The notes beneath the pieces are model-generated. The model made no database searches, had not been told where the DNA came from, and worked only from the letters and a program-made list of their open reading frames with translations. From NCBI GenBank assembly GCA_012516785.1, contig JAAYWH010000035.1, forward strand, positions 1 through 64,000: a stretch of DNA of 64,000 nt, written 5' to 3'. Positions 8,281-17,851 of the stretch are shown here, in pieces; the stretch's first letter is position 1; every line of letters starts with the position of its first letter. Source of the stretch: Methanomicrobiales archaeon. GTDB taxonomy: Archaea > Halobacteriota > Methanomicrobia > Methanomicrobiales > Methanospirillaceae. The translations under genes and the position numbers were made by a program.

Positions 8281-9229
8281 AAAGCAAGGTAATTCTATCG
8301 CCGGAATATTCCCTCATCTGACGAGTGGGAAGAGAAATGGCCAGTCGCCATGAGTCTGGTGCTCTCTCCAAGAATGGCACTGTTCCTCATTCAACCACAG
8401 CTGGATGAGTGAAGTTCCCGGCTCTCCTGGTGAACCGCTCCTCTCTTTTGGAGAACCCCGATTATCTGATCATGATACCGGTATTATCTGATCATGATAC
8501 CGGTATTATCTGATCATTTTTTATGGGACCGGGAGTTCACCTCGACAGCATGGTACAAGGGAACGTATGGGCAAAGGAGATCGTCTGGTTGGAAGAGCCG
8601 CTCAAGTACACGTACCTCCGTGAGCTTGCGTATCTGACGCGTGATCCACGAAGATTCCCCGTCAAAACATTGTACAGGCGGAAGAGGGTACGGGTCATCG
8701 GATACGAGGTGGCAGAGAGGAAGAAGGGTATCGGGCATACTCTCTGCTGCCGCCGGTACTGGTGCCTTAAACCGCATGACCGGGACCTGGATCCGCATGG
8801 GGTCTACCAGGAGTGTTGTCCACCAGAAGCGGTACACCCTTCTTCAATTCTGCTGAATGACTGCAGTATCCCCTTCGAGCTATCGTTGCACTGCATGGAC
8901 GATGAAAGACGGCCCAGAACGTCGCGGGGACATCGGCTTCGTGCTAAGGCAAATTACCCCGGTGACCTGCATGAACCGGATCTACCGTGAGGGGGCGGTC
9001 CGTCCCCATACCGCCACCTGCAATGCACGCCGCCGTCCCCGAAAAGTACCTAGGCGGCGGGTCTTCGATTCATTGTGTATCCAATGAATACTCGCTGCAG
9101 TGTTCTTCGAAAAAAGAGCGGGGAGCCCCTTTTTTTTACGCCCCCCTGCACTCCCAGGCACCCGGAATGCCGGCACGGGGGCTCCAATCCACATCCTTAT
9201 CTGATCACTTTCACCATGGTACTACACGA
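8281..9229. other. Largely non-coding region with tandem repeats and a GC-rich hairpin
   Basis: About 950 bases with no gene I can defend. Frames on both strands (8523-8990 plus and 8514-8837 minus) overlap one another, lack ribosome binding sites and match nothing I know; at most one could be real. The stretch contains the 22-base tandem repeat at 8461-8516 and a GC-rich hairpin (CGCCGCC at 9028-9034 pairing with GGCGGCG at 9053-9059) shortly before the cyclo-ligase gene. Confidence 0.45.
8461..8516 (+). repeat. 22-base tandem repeat, 2.5 copies
   Basis: Two perfect copies of a 22-base unit (8461-8482 and 8483-8504) are followed by a 12-base partial copy (8505-8516). The unit starts ATTATCTGATCATG and ends ATACCGGT; it contains the palindromes TGATCA and ACCGGT. 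The low-GC unit stands out from its surroundings. It could be an operator array, or a replication-slippage product. Confidence 0.85.
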
Positions 9230-9787
9230 ATGAGCAAGCAGGCGTTGCGGGAGCAGGCAAAGGCGATCCGGTGCCGCCTCACCCCTGATGAGGTCGCGAG
9301 CCTTTCGGAGCGGATCGAGCATCACCTGAGGCGCGTGATCAACGGAGAGAGCCCGGTGCTCGTGTACGTCTCGAAAACCAGCGAGGTGGATACCCGGGGG
9401 CTGATCGACCGGCTGCTTGCCAACGGGACCGCGGTGGTCGTACCCATCATCGAACGCGAGTCCCGGACGCTCCGCCTCTCCTACCTCCGCGATCCTGCCG
9501 TCCTCGTGGAGAGCACCTTTTCTGTGCCCGAGCCGATCGGGAGTGAGATCCCTGCCCGGGCTGAAGAGATCGCGGTCGTGGTCGTTCCCATGATCGCCTT
9601 CGACCGGAGGGGGCACCGGCTCGGGTACGGTGCCGGATACTACGACCGGTTCCTCTCCTGCCACCCCCACTTCAAAAAGATCGGGATCGCCTTCTCCTGC
9701 CTGGAGGTGCCCGAGATCCCTGGGGATGAAAATGACGTTGCGATGGACCTTATTGTGACAGAAGAGGGCATTATTGAGCCCCGATAA
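9230..9787 (+). CDS. 5-formyltetrahydrofolate cyclo-ligase family protein
   Basis: A 185-residue protein starting MSKQALREQAKAIRCRL. The signature DRRGHRLGYGAGYYDRFL near residue 124 is the substrate and ATP loop of 5-FTHF cyclo-ligase (MTHFS). The family makes 5,10-methenyl-THF from 5-formyl-THF with ATP; in methanogens it may act on folate or on tetrahydromethanopterin-type substrates, which is inference. The ATG at 9230 is preferred over an upstream in-frame start at 8987 because the family N-terminus begins there. It lies 79 bases before cdc48. Confidence 0.88.
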   Translation: MSKQALREQAKAIRCRLTPDEVASLSERIEHHLRRVINGESPVLVYVSKTSEVDTRGLIDRLLANGTAVVVPIIERESRTLRLSYLRDPAVLVESTFSVPEPIGSEIPARAEEIAVVVVPMIAFDRRGHRLGYGAGYYDRFLSCHPHFKKIGIAFSCLEVPEIPGDENDVAMDLIVTEEGIIEPR

Positions 9788-9803
9788 GATTCCCGTGCTA
9801 CAG

Positions 9804-9819
9804 AAATATTTATATTTTA
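9804..9819 (+). promoter_or_regulatory. TATA box of the cdc48 operon
   Basis: AAATATTTATATTTTA is a strong AT-rich box in GC-rich surroundings, about 50 bases before the cdc48 ATG at 9867. A start site near 9840-9845 would leave a short leader carrying GGTTGATT before the ATG. Confidence 0.65.
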
Positions 9820-9866
9820 ATAGGCACTAACTTTTAGTAAACTCTGTAGTTTTGGGTTGATTCGAA

Positions 9867-12254
9867 ATGGCAGACAAAGATTCATTTGAAGTCGTTGTGA
9901 AGGAAGCGGCTAGGGACGATGCCGGCCGTGGCATCGCCCGGCTCTCCATCGAGGTGATGCGTGCCCTCTCCCTGGTCTCGGGTGACGTGATCGAGATCGC
10001 GGGGAAGAAGAGGGCGACCGCGATCGTCTGGCCAGGGTTTGCCCAGGACACCGGCCAGAACATCCTCCGGATCGACGGGACCGTCCGTGCCAATGCCGGC
10101 ACCGGGGTGGACGAGCGGGTGCGGATCCGGAAGGTCGAGGTAGGGGTGGCAAAGAAGGTGGTGGTCCAGCCGACCCAGCCGATCCGCCTGGTCGGGGGCG
10201 AACAGTACCTCGCCCGGGTCCTCAGGGGCCGTCCGGTCATGGAGGGGCAGACGGTCAGGGTGGAGGTGATAGGAAACCCGATCACGCTCGTGATCGCCAA
10301 GGTCACCCCGAAAGGCATTGCGGTGGTCACCGAGGAGACCGCGATCGAGCTGAAGGAGACCCCGTACACGGGCGAGGAGGGGAAGAAGAAGGAGGTCTCG
10401 GATGTCCATTACGAGGATATCGGGGGCCTCTCCCGCGAGCTCGAGATGGTCAGGGAGATGATCGAGCTCCCGCTCCGGCATCCCGAGCTCTTCGAACGGC
10501 TCGGGATCGAGCCCCCGAAGGGCGTGCTCCTCTACGGCCCGCCGGGTACCGGCAAGACCCTGATCGCAAAGGCGGTGGCAAACGAGGTGGACGCCCACTT
10601 TGTCACCCTCTCGGGCCCCGAGATCATGAGCAAGTATTACGGGGAGAGCGAGGGGAAGCTCCGGGAGGTCTTCGAGGATGCCCAGGAGAACGCCCCGGCG
10701 ATCATCTTCATCGACGAAATCGACTCGATCGCCCCCAAGCGGGAGGATACCAAGGGCGAGGTGGAGCGCCGGGTCGTCGCCCAGCTCCTCTCCCTGATGG
10801 ACGGCCTGAAAGGGAGGGGGCAGGTGGTGGTGATCGGTGCCACGAACATCCCCGACTCCCTCGACCCGGCACTGCGGCGGGGCGGGCGGTTTGATCGCGA
10901 GATCGAGATCGGGATCCCGGACAAGAAAGGGAGGCTCGAGATCTTCCAGGTCCACTCCCGCGGGGTGCCTCTTGCCGATGACGTGAAGATCGAGGACTAC
11001 GCCGATTCCACACACGGGTTTGTGGGGGCGGATATCGCCCTCCTTGTGAAAGAGGCCGCGATGCATGCGTTGCGAAAGGTCCTCCCGAAGATCGACCTCG
11101 ACCAGGAGATCCCGGCCGAGCTCCTGGAGGACCTGAAGGTGACCGGGACCGACTTCGACGAGGCACGCAAACATGTCGAGCCATCGGCGATGCGCGAGGT
11201 GCTCGTGGAGGTGCCGGACGTGACCTGGGAGGACGTCGGCGGGCTTGACGACGTGAAGCAGGAACTGAAGGAGGCGGTCGAGTGGCCGCTCCGGTTCCCC
11301 ATGGTCTTTGAGAAGCTCCAGACCAAGCCGCCCAAGGGGATCCTCCTCTTCGGTCCCCCGGGGACCGGAAAGACCCTGCTCGCAAAGGCCGTGGCAAACG
11401 AGAGCGAATGCAACTTCATCTCGGTGAAGGGGCCCGAGCTCCTCTCCAAGTGGGTCGGCGAGTCCGAGAAGGGGGTCCGCGAGATCTTCCGGAAGGCCCG
11501 GCAGGCAGCCCCCTCCATCATCTTCTTCGACGAGGTGGATGCACTGGTCCCGAAGCGGGGGACCTACATGGGGTCCTCGCACGTGACCGAGAGCGTGGTC
11601 AGCCAGATCCTGACCGAGCTCGACGGGCTTGAGGAGCTGAAGAACGTCACGGTGATCGGGGCCACGAACCGGCCGGACATGCTCGACCCCGCCCTGATGC
11701 GGCCGGGCCGGATGGAGCGGCACATCTATGTCCCACCCCCTGATGCCGGGAGCCGGAAGAAGATCTTCGAGGTGTACCTGAAGGATGCGGGGGCGTTGCT
11801 CACCGAGGATGTCAGGATCGATGATCTTATTGCAGAGACCGAGCACTATGTGGGTGCGGACATCGAGGCCCTCGTCCGCGAGGCGAAGCTTGCGGCGATG
11901 CGTGAGTTCATCACCACGATGGCAGGAAAGAGCCCCGAGGAGCTGTCCGATGCGGCCGGAAACATCCGCCTCACCAAGAAGCACTTCACCGAGGCTGCCC
12001 AGAAGGTGAAGGCCTCGCTTGACGCCGAGGCACTCGAGGCTGCCGAGCGGCAGGCCTGGGAGATGCTCTATTCGGGTGATCAGAAAGAGATCCTCGATGC
12101 TGCCATGGGGGCGGTCCGGATGGCGGAGCTCCGGAAGGAGCACGGGGATGAGACCACAACGCTCCGTGCCCTGGTCTTTGCCCGGAGCAAGGACTGGAAC
12201 GAGATCAGGAAGAGAACGCACGAGCTCTCCGGGAAAACAAAGGTAACGGCGTAA
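9867..12254 (+). CDS. cdc48: Cdc48/p97-type AAA+ ATPase (archaeal VAT)
   Basis: A 795-residue unfoldase with the standard plan: an N domain (about 1-190), D1 with Walker A GPPGTGKT near residue 224 and Walker [11 protein letters not shown], and D2 with a second GPPGTGKT near residue 496, Walker [11 protein letters not shown] and arginine-finger region RPGRME. Hexamers thread substrates for the proteasome. The C-terminus lacks an obvious HbYX motif (it ends KTKVTA). The following Hsp20-like gene starts 5 bases after the stop, so the two form a protein-quality operon. A 779-residue antisense frame is a shadow of this GC-rich gene. Confidence 0.97.
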   Translation: MADKDSFEVVVKEAARDDAGRGIARLSIEVMRALSLVSGDVIEIAGKKRATAIVWPGFAQDTGQNILRIDGTVRANAGTGVDERVRIRKVEVGVAKKVVVQPTQPIRLVGGEQYLARVLRGRPVMEGQTVRVEVIGNPITLVIAKVTPKGIAVVTEETAIELKETPYTGEEGKKKEVSDVHYEDIGGLSRELEMVREMIELPLRHPELFERLGIEPPKGVLLYGPPGTGKTLIAKAVANEVDAHFVTLSGPEIMSKYYGESEGKLREVFEDAQENAPAIIFIDEIDSIAPKREDTKGEVERRVVAQLLSLMDGLKGRGQVVVIGATNIPDSLDPALRRGGRFDREIEIGIPDKKGRLEIFQVHSRGVPLADDVKIEDYADSTHGFVGADIALLVKEAAMHALRKVLPKIDLDQEIPAELLEDLKVTGTDFDEARKHVEPSAMREVLVEVPDVTWEDVGGLDDVKQELKEAVEWPLRFPMVFEKLQTKPPKGILLFGPPGTGKTLLAKAVANESECNFISVKGPELLSKWVGESEKGVREIFRKARQAAPSIIFFDEVDALVPKRGTYMGSSHVTESVVSQILTELDGLEELKNVTVIGATNRPDMLDPALMRPGRMERHIYVPPPDAGSRKKIFEVYLKDAGALLTEDVRIDDLIAETEHYVGADIEALVREAKLAAMREFITTMAGKSPEELSDAAGNIRLTKKHFTEAAQKVKASLDAEALEAAERQAWEMLYSGDQKEILDAAMGAVRMAELRKEHGDETTTLRALVFARSKDWNEIRKRTHELSGKTKVTA

Positions 12255-12259
12255 CTACG

Positions 12260-12679
12260 ATGAACGGGATACCCTTCGACGAGAAGAAACTCGAGGAACT
12301 GGTCCGGCAGATCATGGAGCAGTCCGGGGATGGCCGGCCGCTCATCATCGGGATGAAGATCGTCATCGGGGGGCCGCCTGGCGGGACCCCCCTCCTCTCG
12401 AGAGGGGATACCACCGAGCCGGAGATCGAGCTGCACCGGATCGGGGACCGGGTCGTGCTCACCACGGAGCTGCCCGGCATCACGCCAGAACAAGTCCAGG
12501 TCCTCTTCCGGGAGGACCGGGTCTTTATCTGGGCCAAGGACCCTGACCGCCAGTACCGTGCCAGCCGGGAAGTGCCGCCGGCGATAAAGGGGAGTGCAGC
12601 GATCACCTTCCGGCACGGGGTGCTCGAGATCTCCTACCTCCCGCGGGAAGCCGGTTCAGAAGAAGAGTCCGCCAAGTAA
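12260..12679 (+). CDS. Hsp20/alpha-crystallin-like small heat shock protein
   Basis: A 139-residue protein. Residues about 54-132 form an alpha-crystallin-like beta-sandwich: RVVLTTELPGITPEQVQVLFREDRVFIWAKD, then a GSAAITFRHGVLEISYLP strand matching the family's conserved G-x-L motif. The N-terminal 50 residues are unlike classical Hsp20. It lies 5 bases behind cdc48, which suggests a holdase feeding the unfoldase. Confidence 0.78.
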   Translation: MNGIPFDEKKLEELVRQIMEQSGDGRPLIIGMKIVIGGPPGGTPLLSRGDTTEPEIELHRIGDRVVLTTELPGITPEQVQVLFREDRVFIWAKDPDRQYRASREVPPAIKGSAAITFRHGVLEISYLPREAGSEEESAK

Positions 12680-12769
12680 TCCCTCTATCGCGGGCCTGAT
12701 CCCCCCGGGATCAGAAGAACCACCATATCTTTTATCCTGGTGGAGCAACTGTAATAGTGAGTGGTTTTG

Positions 12770-13870
12770 ATGTCAAAAAAGACGACGATATCGGTGATAA
12801 AAGCAGACATTGGATCCTTTCCGGGTCACTCACGGACCCATCCCCTGATCCTCGAGAAGGCAGCAAAGATGCTGAAGGAGGAGGAGGGGAAGCTCCTGAT
12901 CGACTCCTTTGTCACGCACTGCGGGGACGATACCGAGCTGATCATGACCCATACCAGGGGGGAGGACGACGAGAAGATCCATGCCCTTGCCTGGAAGGTC
13001 TTCATGGAATGCACCAAAATGGCCCGGGAGATGAAACTCTATGGTGCCGGCCAGGACATGCTCTCCGACTCGTTCTCCGGCAACGTGAAAGGGATGGGGC
13101 CTGGCGTCGCGGAGATGGAGTTTGAGGAACGCGGTTCCGATCCAGTCCTCGTGTTCATGGCCGACAAGACCGAGCCGGGGGCCTGGAACTTCTTCCTCTA
13201 CAAGATGTTTGCCGACCCGTTCAATACTCCCGGCCTTGTCATCGACCCGAACATGCATGGCGGGTTCATCTTCGAAGTCCATGACGTCATGGAGAAACGC
13301 CGGATCCAGTTCCGCACCCCGGAAGAGACCTACAGCCTGCTCGCCTACATTGGGGCACCCTCCCGGTACGTGATAAAGTACGTCTGGCGAAAAGATGGCC
13401 TGATCGGTGCCTCCACGAGCACGCAGCGGCTCAGCCTGATCGCCGGAAAATACGTCGGAAAAGACGATCCTGTTATGATCGTCCGCGGACAGAACGGCCT
13501 GCCTGCCGTTGGAGAGATCATCGAGCCGTTTGCAACCCCCCTTATCGTGGCCGGCTGGATGCGGGGCTCCCACCACGGGCCGTTCATGCCGGTGGGGCTC
13601 CCGGATGCCAACTGCACCCGGTTTGACGGCCCTCCCCGGGTCCTCTGCCTCGGGTTCCAGATCTGCAACGGAAAGCTGATCGGCCCGGCCGACATGTTCG
13701 ATGACCCGGCCTTCGACCGTGTCCGTGACAAGTGCAACGCCCTTGCCGATATCCTCCGAGCCCACGGCCCGTTCGAGCCACACCGGCTCTCCCTGGACGA
13801 GATGGAATACACGACCCTGCCGGCAGTCGAGAAGCAGCTCAAGGACCGCTGGGAACCGATCCCTGAATAA
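12770..13870 (+). CDS. fbp: Fructose-1,6-bisphosphate aldolase/phosphatase
   Basis: A 366-residue bifunctional enzyme of archaeal gluconeogenesis, which condenses triose phosphates and then dephosphorylates the product. The start TTISVIKADIGSFPGHSRTHP carries the family's metal-binding Asp and His, followed by VTHCGDDTEL, GNVKGMGPG and the Mg-binding ADKTEPGAWN. The ATG at 12770 is preferred; a GTG three codons upstream is possible. Transcribed alone; the next gene starts 121 bases on. Confidence 0.96.
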   Translation: MSKKTTISVIKADIGSFPGHSRTHPLILEKAAKMLKEEEGKLLIDSFVTHCGDDTELIMTHTRGEDDEKIHALAWKVFMECTKMAREMKLYGAGQDMLSDSFSGNVKGMGPGVAEMEFEERGSDPVLVFMADKTEPGAWNFFLYKMFADPFNTPGLVIDPNMHGGFIFEVHDVMEKRRIQFRTPEETYSLLAYIGAPSRYVIKYVWRKDGLIGASTSTQRLSLIAGKYVGKDDPVMIVRGQNGLPAVGEIIEPFATPLIVAGWMRGSHHGPFMPVGLPDANCTRFDGPPRVLCLGFQICNGKLIGPADMFDDPAFDRVRDKCNALADILRAHGPFEPHRLSLDEMEYTTLPAVEKQLKDRWEPIPE

Positions 13871-13991
13871 GTATCACCCTTTTTCCCGGTATTTACGGGA
13901 TCGCTTTTTTCCACCGGATGCAGGAACGCTCCGCTCCTCCCTGTACCATGTGGGGAACCTTTAATATCCTCACATCCCCATAGAATGGCAG

Positions 13992-14228
13992 ATGGTTAAC
14001 GGGATTGTGCTGCCAATAAAGAAGGTCTTCTCTCTCGTGGATACGAAGATCCTTGTCGAGATTAAGGACGACAACCGGAAGCTGCAGGGACGGCTGGTCG
14101 CGGTGGATGAGTACCTGAACATCCACATGGACGAGACGACCGAGCTCGTCGATGGACAGCGGGGCAGGAACCTGGGGACGGTCGTGATCCGCGGGAACAA
14201 CATCCTCTCTATCTCTCCGATCTCCTGA
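13992..14228 (+). CDS. Lsm/Sm-like RNA-binding protein
   Basis: A 78-residue protein with both Sm motifs: Sm1 (VEIKDDNRKLQGRLVAVDEYLNIHMD) and Sm2 (GTVVIRGNNILSISP). Archaeal Lsm proteins form heptameric rings that bind U-rich RNA. The next gene starts 6 bases after the stop and is probably co-transcribed. Confidence 0.92.
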   Translation: MVNGIVLPIKKVFSLVDTKILVEIKDDNRKLQGRLVAVDEYLNIHMDETTELVDGQRGRNLGTVVIRGNNILSISPIS

Positions 14229-14234
14229 AGGACC

Positions 14235-14576
14235 ATGACCCAGTCCGATGATGACGCCCTGAAGGTGATCCAGTCCAAGGCAGAGGGGGTCCTCCAGAGT
14301 GACCTCTGGAAGATCCTCGATGTCGACAGTCGGAAATGTTCGAGGATCGTCAAAAAGCTCCTCGATTCCGGCATGATCGAGCGGATCGAGTTTCGGAAAG
14401 ACGGGATCAAGACCTTCGTCCTGAAGGCAAAGAGGCGCCCGGTCGACCCGAACCAGTTGCTTGCTGGCGAGGAACTGATCCCCTGCATCGGCTGCGATAT
14501 GGAGTGTGTGGTGATCGAGTGCCCGCGGCTCCTTGACTGGATGTACCAGCTTGCCATCTGTGGTGTCGGCGAGTAA
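14235..14576 (+). CDS. Winged-helix regulator with C-terminal cysteine motif
   Basis: A 113-residue protein. Residues about 10-65 form a MarR/Lrp-type winged helix (EGVLQSDLWKILDVDSRKCSRIVKKLLDSGMIERI). The C-terminal third has CIGCDMECVVIEC (CX2CX3CX5C), able to hold zinc or an iron-sulfur cluster, so it may sense redox state or metal. It follows the Lsm gene by 6 bases. Its regulon cannot be read from the sequence. Confidence 0.82.
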   Translation: MTQSDDDALKVIQSKAEGVLQSDLWKILDVDSRKCSRIVKKLLDSGMIERIEFRKDGIKTFVLKAKRRPVDPNQLLAGEELIPCIGCDMECVVIECPRLLDWMYQLAICGVGE

Positions 14577-15030
14577 CCGGGCCTTTTTCTCAGGATCCTT
14601 TTTCTCAGGATTTATGTTCCGATAGTCTCTTTTTCATCCCACTCTCCTGGCTGTCCGTTATTACCAGGAAGAATTCTCCATCCTTATAGGCGAAACCCTA
14701 CGGGAAACGTGATACCTTCCCTATACGCTCCTTTGTCCATCACAAAAGAAAGAATCAAGTACCCGATCCTCCTTTTTCCGGAATCTATCATAGTCAGAAA
14801 AAAAGAGAAGTATCCATGATACCCCTGTATAAACCAGATGCAAAATCTTCTTTTTTCCGGAATCGAGCACCGATGAATAAGGAGGAGTGCGAAGGATCCC
14901 CCGCTCGCATCGCGGGGGAGGCCACAGCGGCGGGGGTAAGCCGGAGGCGTAATCCCCGGGATCGTCCGTATTTACGGTCCCGTCAATAAAAAGTTCAGCA
15001 TTAAAAAAGATCAGATCCCCCCTTCACCCC
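14577..15030. other. Intergenic region with direct repeats and a dispersed GC-rich repeat
   Basis: A 454-base convergent gap. It holds a direct repeat of TTTTTCTCAGGAT (near 14584 and 14599), two copies of TTTTTCCGGAATC (near 14775 and 14851), a strong hairpin (CCCCGC/GCGGGG, about 14899-14917) and repeat family 1 copy 2. No ORF is convincing. Confidence 0.45.
14905..14938 (-). repeat. Dispersed intergenic repeat, family 1, copy 2
   Basis: The reverse complement of this segment matches 1432-1465 at 29 of 34 positions with an exact 17-base core. It overlaps a hairpin and is followed on the plus strand by ggaggcgtaatccccggg. Confidence 0.6.
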
Positions 15031-15645
15031 TCACCAGCCACGGGTATAGTGGTCATGGCAGGGGATGCAGACGATCTTCCCGTCTTTCACCCGTGCCCGG
15101 GATTCGGAGACCGATTCCCCGCAGGAGGCACAGGTGACCGACCGGAAGATCCGGGCATGCTCCGGCACCGGAGCGGCCACCTCCCGGGTGGTGAACATCT
15201 CTTCGGCAGGGTAGGAGAGGAGGTCCCGGATGTAGCGTTCGCTCAGCAGGGAATACTCCTGCTGCTCCCCGGTTGTCGCGGCTCCTGCCATCACCTTCCT
15301 CCTCAGGTCCGCAAGCCGCGGGTCCGCCTTCTTCTCAAAGAAGTCCGGCTTCTCTGCGACCCGGATGGCCTTTCCGGTCCGCCGGTTGATGAAGGTCCAG
15401 GCCCGCTTCCCGTAGTCCCGGAAGATCAGGTTTCCCTTCCCCATCGTCGTGCCGGCAACAAACTGGATGGCATCGATCCCGCAGGCATCATTCTCGACGA
15501 TCGCCACGAGCTCCTCGTCGACCGGCCGTTCCACGGAGAGCGCCTGCAGCGCTGCACAGGCTGCCCGGTACCCAATCGCAAGTCCCGGGCAGGCATGCCC
15601 GTGAAAAGCAACGACCTCCTCGAAGGGGGCTATGTTCCGTTCCAT
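15031..15645 (-). CDS. FmdE family protein with C-terminal zinc motif
   Basis: A 204-residue protein starting MERNIAPFEEVVAFHGHACPGLAIGYRA; FHGHxCPGL is the defining FmdE motif with Cys/His metal ligands. The C-terminus has CASCGESV ... CIPCHDHY, two CxxC pairs for zinc. FmdE proteins associate with or resemble a part of molybdenum formylmethanofuran dehydrogenase, but no fmd operon is nearby, so the role is open. The ATG at 15645 is used; a longer frame to 15789 has no family similarity. Confidence 0.88.
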   Translation of the reverse strand: MERNIAPFEEVVAFHGHACPGLAIGYRAACAALQALSVERPVDEELVAIVENDACGIDAIQFVAGTTMGKGNLIFRDYGKRAWTFINRRTGKAIRVAEKPDFFEKKADPRLADLRRKVMAGAATTGEQQEYSLLSERYIRDLLSYPAEEMFTTREVAAPVPEHARIFRSVTCASCGESVSESRARVKDGKIVCIPCHDHYTRGW

Positions 15646-15863
15646 ACCCAGCTCATGGGACCCGATTCCCCAAAAAATGGTGGATGGGTGCAGGCCGGAC
15701 GATCGAGAAGCATCCGGACTACAGCAGACCCGGCTCCCAAAAAAATAGGGGAGGGGGGGCAGGGGATGAACACGTGACTGCCTGGACACAGGGCCTGGCA
15801 GGCAGAAGTCATCGCTCTGTTGCTTTAGAAAAAAGGAGTTCTCGCAGAAGAGAGAAAAAAAGA

Positions 15864-16478
15864 TCAGATACCGGCGATCTGTCTCGGTGACATCTCCATC
15901 ACTACGTCATAGAAGGCGATGAAGAACAGGGCCGCGATGGCGATGATGATGATCGCAATCACGAGGATGGCAAGGATGACGGCAAGAGCAGCCTTTCCGG
16001 TTGTCATCTCGTGGAGCTCCCGGATCCCGAGGATCTCAAGGATGATGGTCCAGATCCCGAAAATGAACCCGATGAAGGGGATCCATCCGAGGAGCATCGC
16101 AGGGGTGGAGCCGAACGTCACCGATTTGAGCGTCTGGAGATACCCCTTTCTGCCGCCGAGGAGATAGACGAACAGGTGGAGCCATGCGGCGATGATGAAC
16201 GCGAAGATGAACTGGACGATGATCATCACGATTGCAAAGACGACCAGCCCGAACCCCGCCACGGCAGGGAAGGGGAGACCGAACTGCTCGGAGAGGCTTG
16301 CGAAGGTTGCCCATACCGCACTTACCATGGCGATACCGACGATCGCGGAGAGGATGGCGTTGATCACGAGCAGGACCAGGTAATATTTGAGGGATTCCCC
16401 GAGATCCGTCTCCCTCACCGACCGGAACGTCTCCACGGGGGAGAGGAGGAACCCTTTCATCAGACCGAAATAATCCAT
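15864..16478 (-). CDS. Yip1 domain membrane protein
   Basis: A 204-residue protein with about five hydrophobic helices (YYLVLLVINAILSAIVGIAM onward). The start MDYFGLMKGFLLSPVETF matches Yip1-family prokaryotic proteins (DUF-type, FLLSPVETF motif). The ATG at 16478 lies about 30 bases downstream of a clear TATA box, suggesting a nearly leaderless transcript; ATGs at 16502 and 16556 would fall at or upstream of the expected start site. Confidence 0.8.
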   Translation of the reverse strand: MDYFGLMKGFLLSPVETFRSVRETDLGESLKYYLVLLVINAILSAIVGIAMVSAVWATFASLSEQFGLPFPAVAGFGLVVFAIVMIIVQFIFAFIIAAWLHLFVYLLGGRKGYLQTLKSVTFGSTPAMLLGWIPFIGFIFGIWTIILEILGIRELHEMTTGKAALAVILAILVIAIIIIAIAALFFIAFYDVVMEMSPRQIAGI

Positions 16479-16507
16479 ATGTATCGGGAAAACTCTCACC
16501 ATGATGC

Positions 16508-16518
16508 GATTTAAATCT
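16508..16518 (-). promoter_or_regulatory. TATA box of the Yip1-like gene
   Basis: GATTTAAATC on the minus strand, about 30 bases upstream of the ATG at 16478. This supports the shorter start chosen for the gene. Confidence 0.5.
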
Positions 16519-16672
16519 TTTGAAATACTGGATATTTCCCGGTTTTTTCCCTTCAATTGCCCGGATTACCGTTCGGGTCCCTGCCAACCACTCCTGCGGC
16601 ACAGAGGGGGAGTGTCCTGATCCCGTGCCCTTTTTGGCTCATCGTCCCCCATATCACTGCAGGTGCAGCTGG

Positions 16673-17851
16673 ATGGAGTATCGTTTCGCACGGCGGATGG
16701 GATGCCTCCCCCCGTCATTTCTGGGGGAACTGTTCCGCGTCTCGTCACAGCCCGGGATCATCTCGTTTGCCGGGGGGCTCCCCTCCTCCGGGCTCATTGA
16801 CGCCGAAGGGCTCTCCCTGGCGACCAGCCAGGTGATCGAAGAGGAGGGAAGGATGCCCTTCCAGTACAGCACGACCGACGGGTACCTGCCACTCAGGGAG
16901 TATATCGCCGACCGGTACCGGCGCCGCCTCGGGATCCCCGCAGAGGCTGACGAGATCCAGATCGTGAACGGGTCCCAGCAGTGCCTCGATCTGGTGGCAA
17001 AGATCCTCCTCGACCCGGGCGACCATCTCGGGATGGAGCGGCCCGGGTATCTCGGTGCGATCGAGGCATTCTCCCTGTACGAGCCGGTCATCCACGCGGT
17101 ACCGCTGAATGATGACGGCCCGGACCTAGAGCGGTTTGCAGATCTGGTACACCAGCATCCCCTCAGGTTCTTCTACGGGATCCCAAACTCCCAGAACCCG
17201 TCGGGCAGGACCTACTCCGAGTCCTCCCGGAAGGCGGTCGGAGAGATACTCGAAGGAACAGGAACCCTTTTCTACGAGGACGATGCGTTCGGGGAGCTCT
17301 TCTTCGACGGCAGACCCCGCCTCCCCGTCAAGCGGTTCCTCCCGGAGCAGGGGATTATGTCGGGCTCGTTCTCAAAGATCGTGGCCCCGGGTATGCGGAC
17401 GGGCTGGATCTTCGCCACGCGGCCGGTACTCGAAGAGTTCAACATCGCAAAGCAGGCCGCCGATCTCCACTCCAACTTCTTTTGCCAGGTGGTCCTCCAC
17501 CGCTACCTGACCACCACCGACCTCGATTCCCATGTCAAGGCCGTCTCCCGGGTCTACGGTGAACGGTGCCGGCTGATGTGCGAGCTCCTCGATGACCTGA
17601 TGCCCCCGGGGATGACCCACACCACCCCCGAGGGCGGGATGTTCCTCCTCTGCACCCTTCCGCCGGGCATCTCCTCGATGGAGGTCTTTTCGGAGGGGGT
17701 TAAAGAAGGGGTGGCGGTGCTTCCCGGGGTCCCCTTCTACGTGGACGGGGGAGGGGAGGACACGATCCGGCTGAACTTCTCCAACGCAGGGGAGGATGCC
17801 ATCCACGAGGGGATCGCGAGGCTTGCCCGGGTCATGAAGCGGCTGGAGTGA
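16673..17851 (+). CDS. PLP-dependent class I/II aminotransferase (2-aminoadipate transaminase-like)
   Basis: A 392-residue fold-type I enzyme. It has ISFAGGLPSSG near the N-terminus, the substrate-side IPNSQNPSG motif, the YEDDAFGELFF Asp/Tyr region and the PLP lysine in GSFSKIVAPGMRTGW. This pattern is the MocR/2-aminoadipate transaminase-like group used for Lys, Leu or aromatic amino acids. The ATG at 16673 has AGGTG upstream; the first 51 residues of the open frame before it are not family-like. Confidence 0.9.
   Translation: MEYRFARRMGCLPPSFLGELFRVSSQPGIISFAGGLPSSGLIDAEGLSLATSQVIEEEGRMPFQYSTTDGYLPLREYIADRYRRRLGIPAEADEIQIVNGSQQCLDLVAKILLDPGDHLGMERPGYLGAIEAFSLYEPVIHAVPLNDDGPDLERFADLVHQHPLRFFYGIPNSQNPSGRTYSESSRKAVGEILEGTGTLFYEDDAFGELFFDGRPRLPVKRFLPEQGIMSGSFSKIVAPGMRTGWIFATRPVLEEFNIAKQAADLHSNFFCQVVLHRYLTTTDLDSHVKAVSRVYGERCRLMCELLDDLMPPGMTHTTPEGGMFLLCTLPPGISSMEVFSEGVKEGVAVLPGVPFYVDGGGEDTIRLNFSNAGEDAIHEGIARLARVMKRLE

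Noticed and set aside
8523-8990. 155-residue plus-strand frame (and 107-residue minus frame over it)
   Set aside because: No ribosome binding site, no homology, mutual overlap and start or end inside a tandem repeat.
9882-12221. A 779-residue open frame antisense to cdc48
   Set aside because: Same artefact of GC-rich third positions; the composition is not protein-like and no ribosome binding site precedes it.
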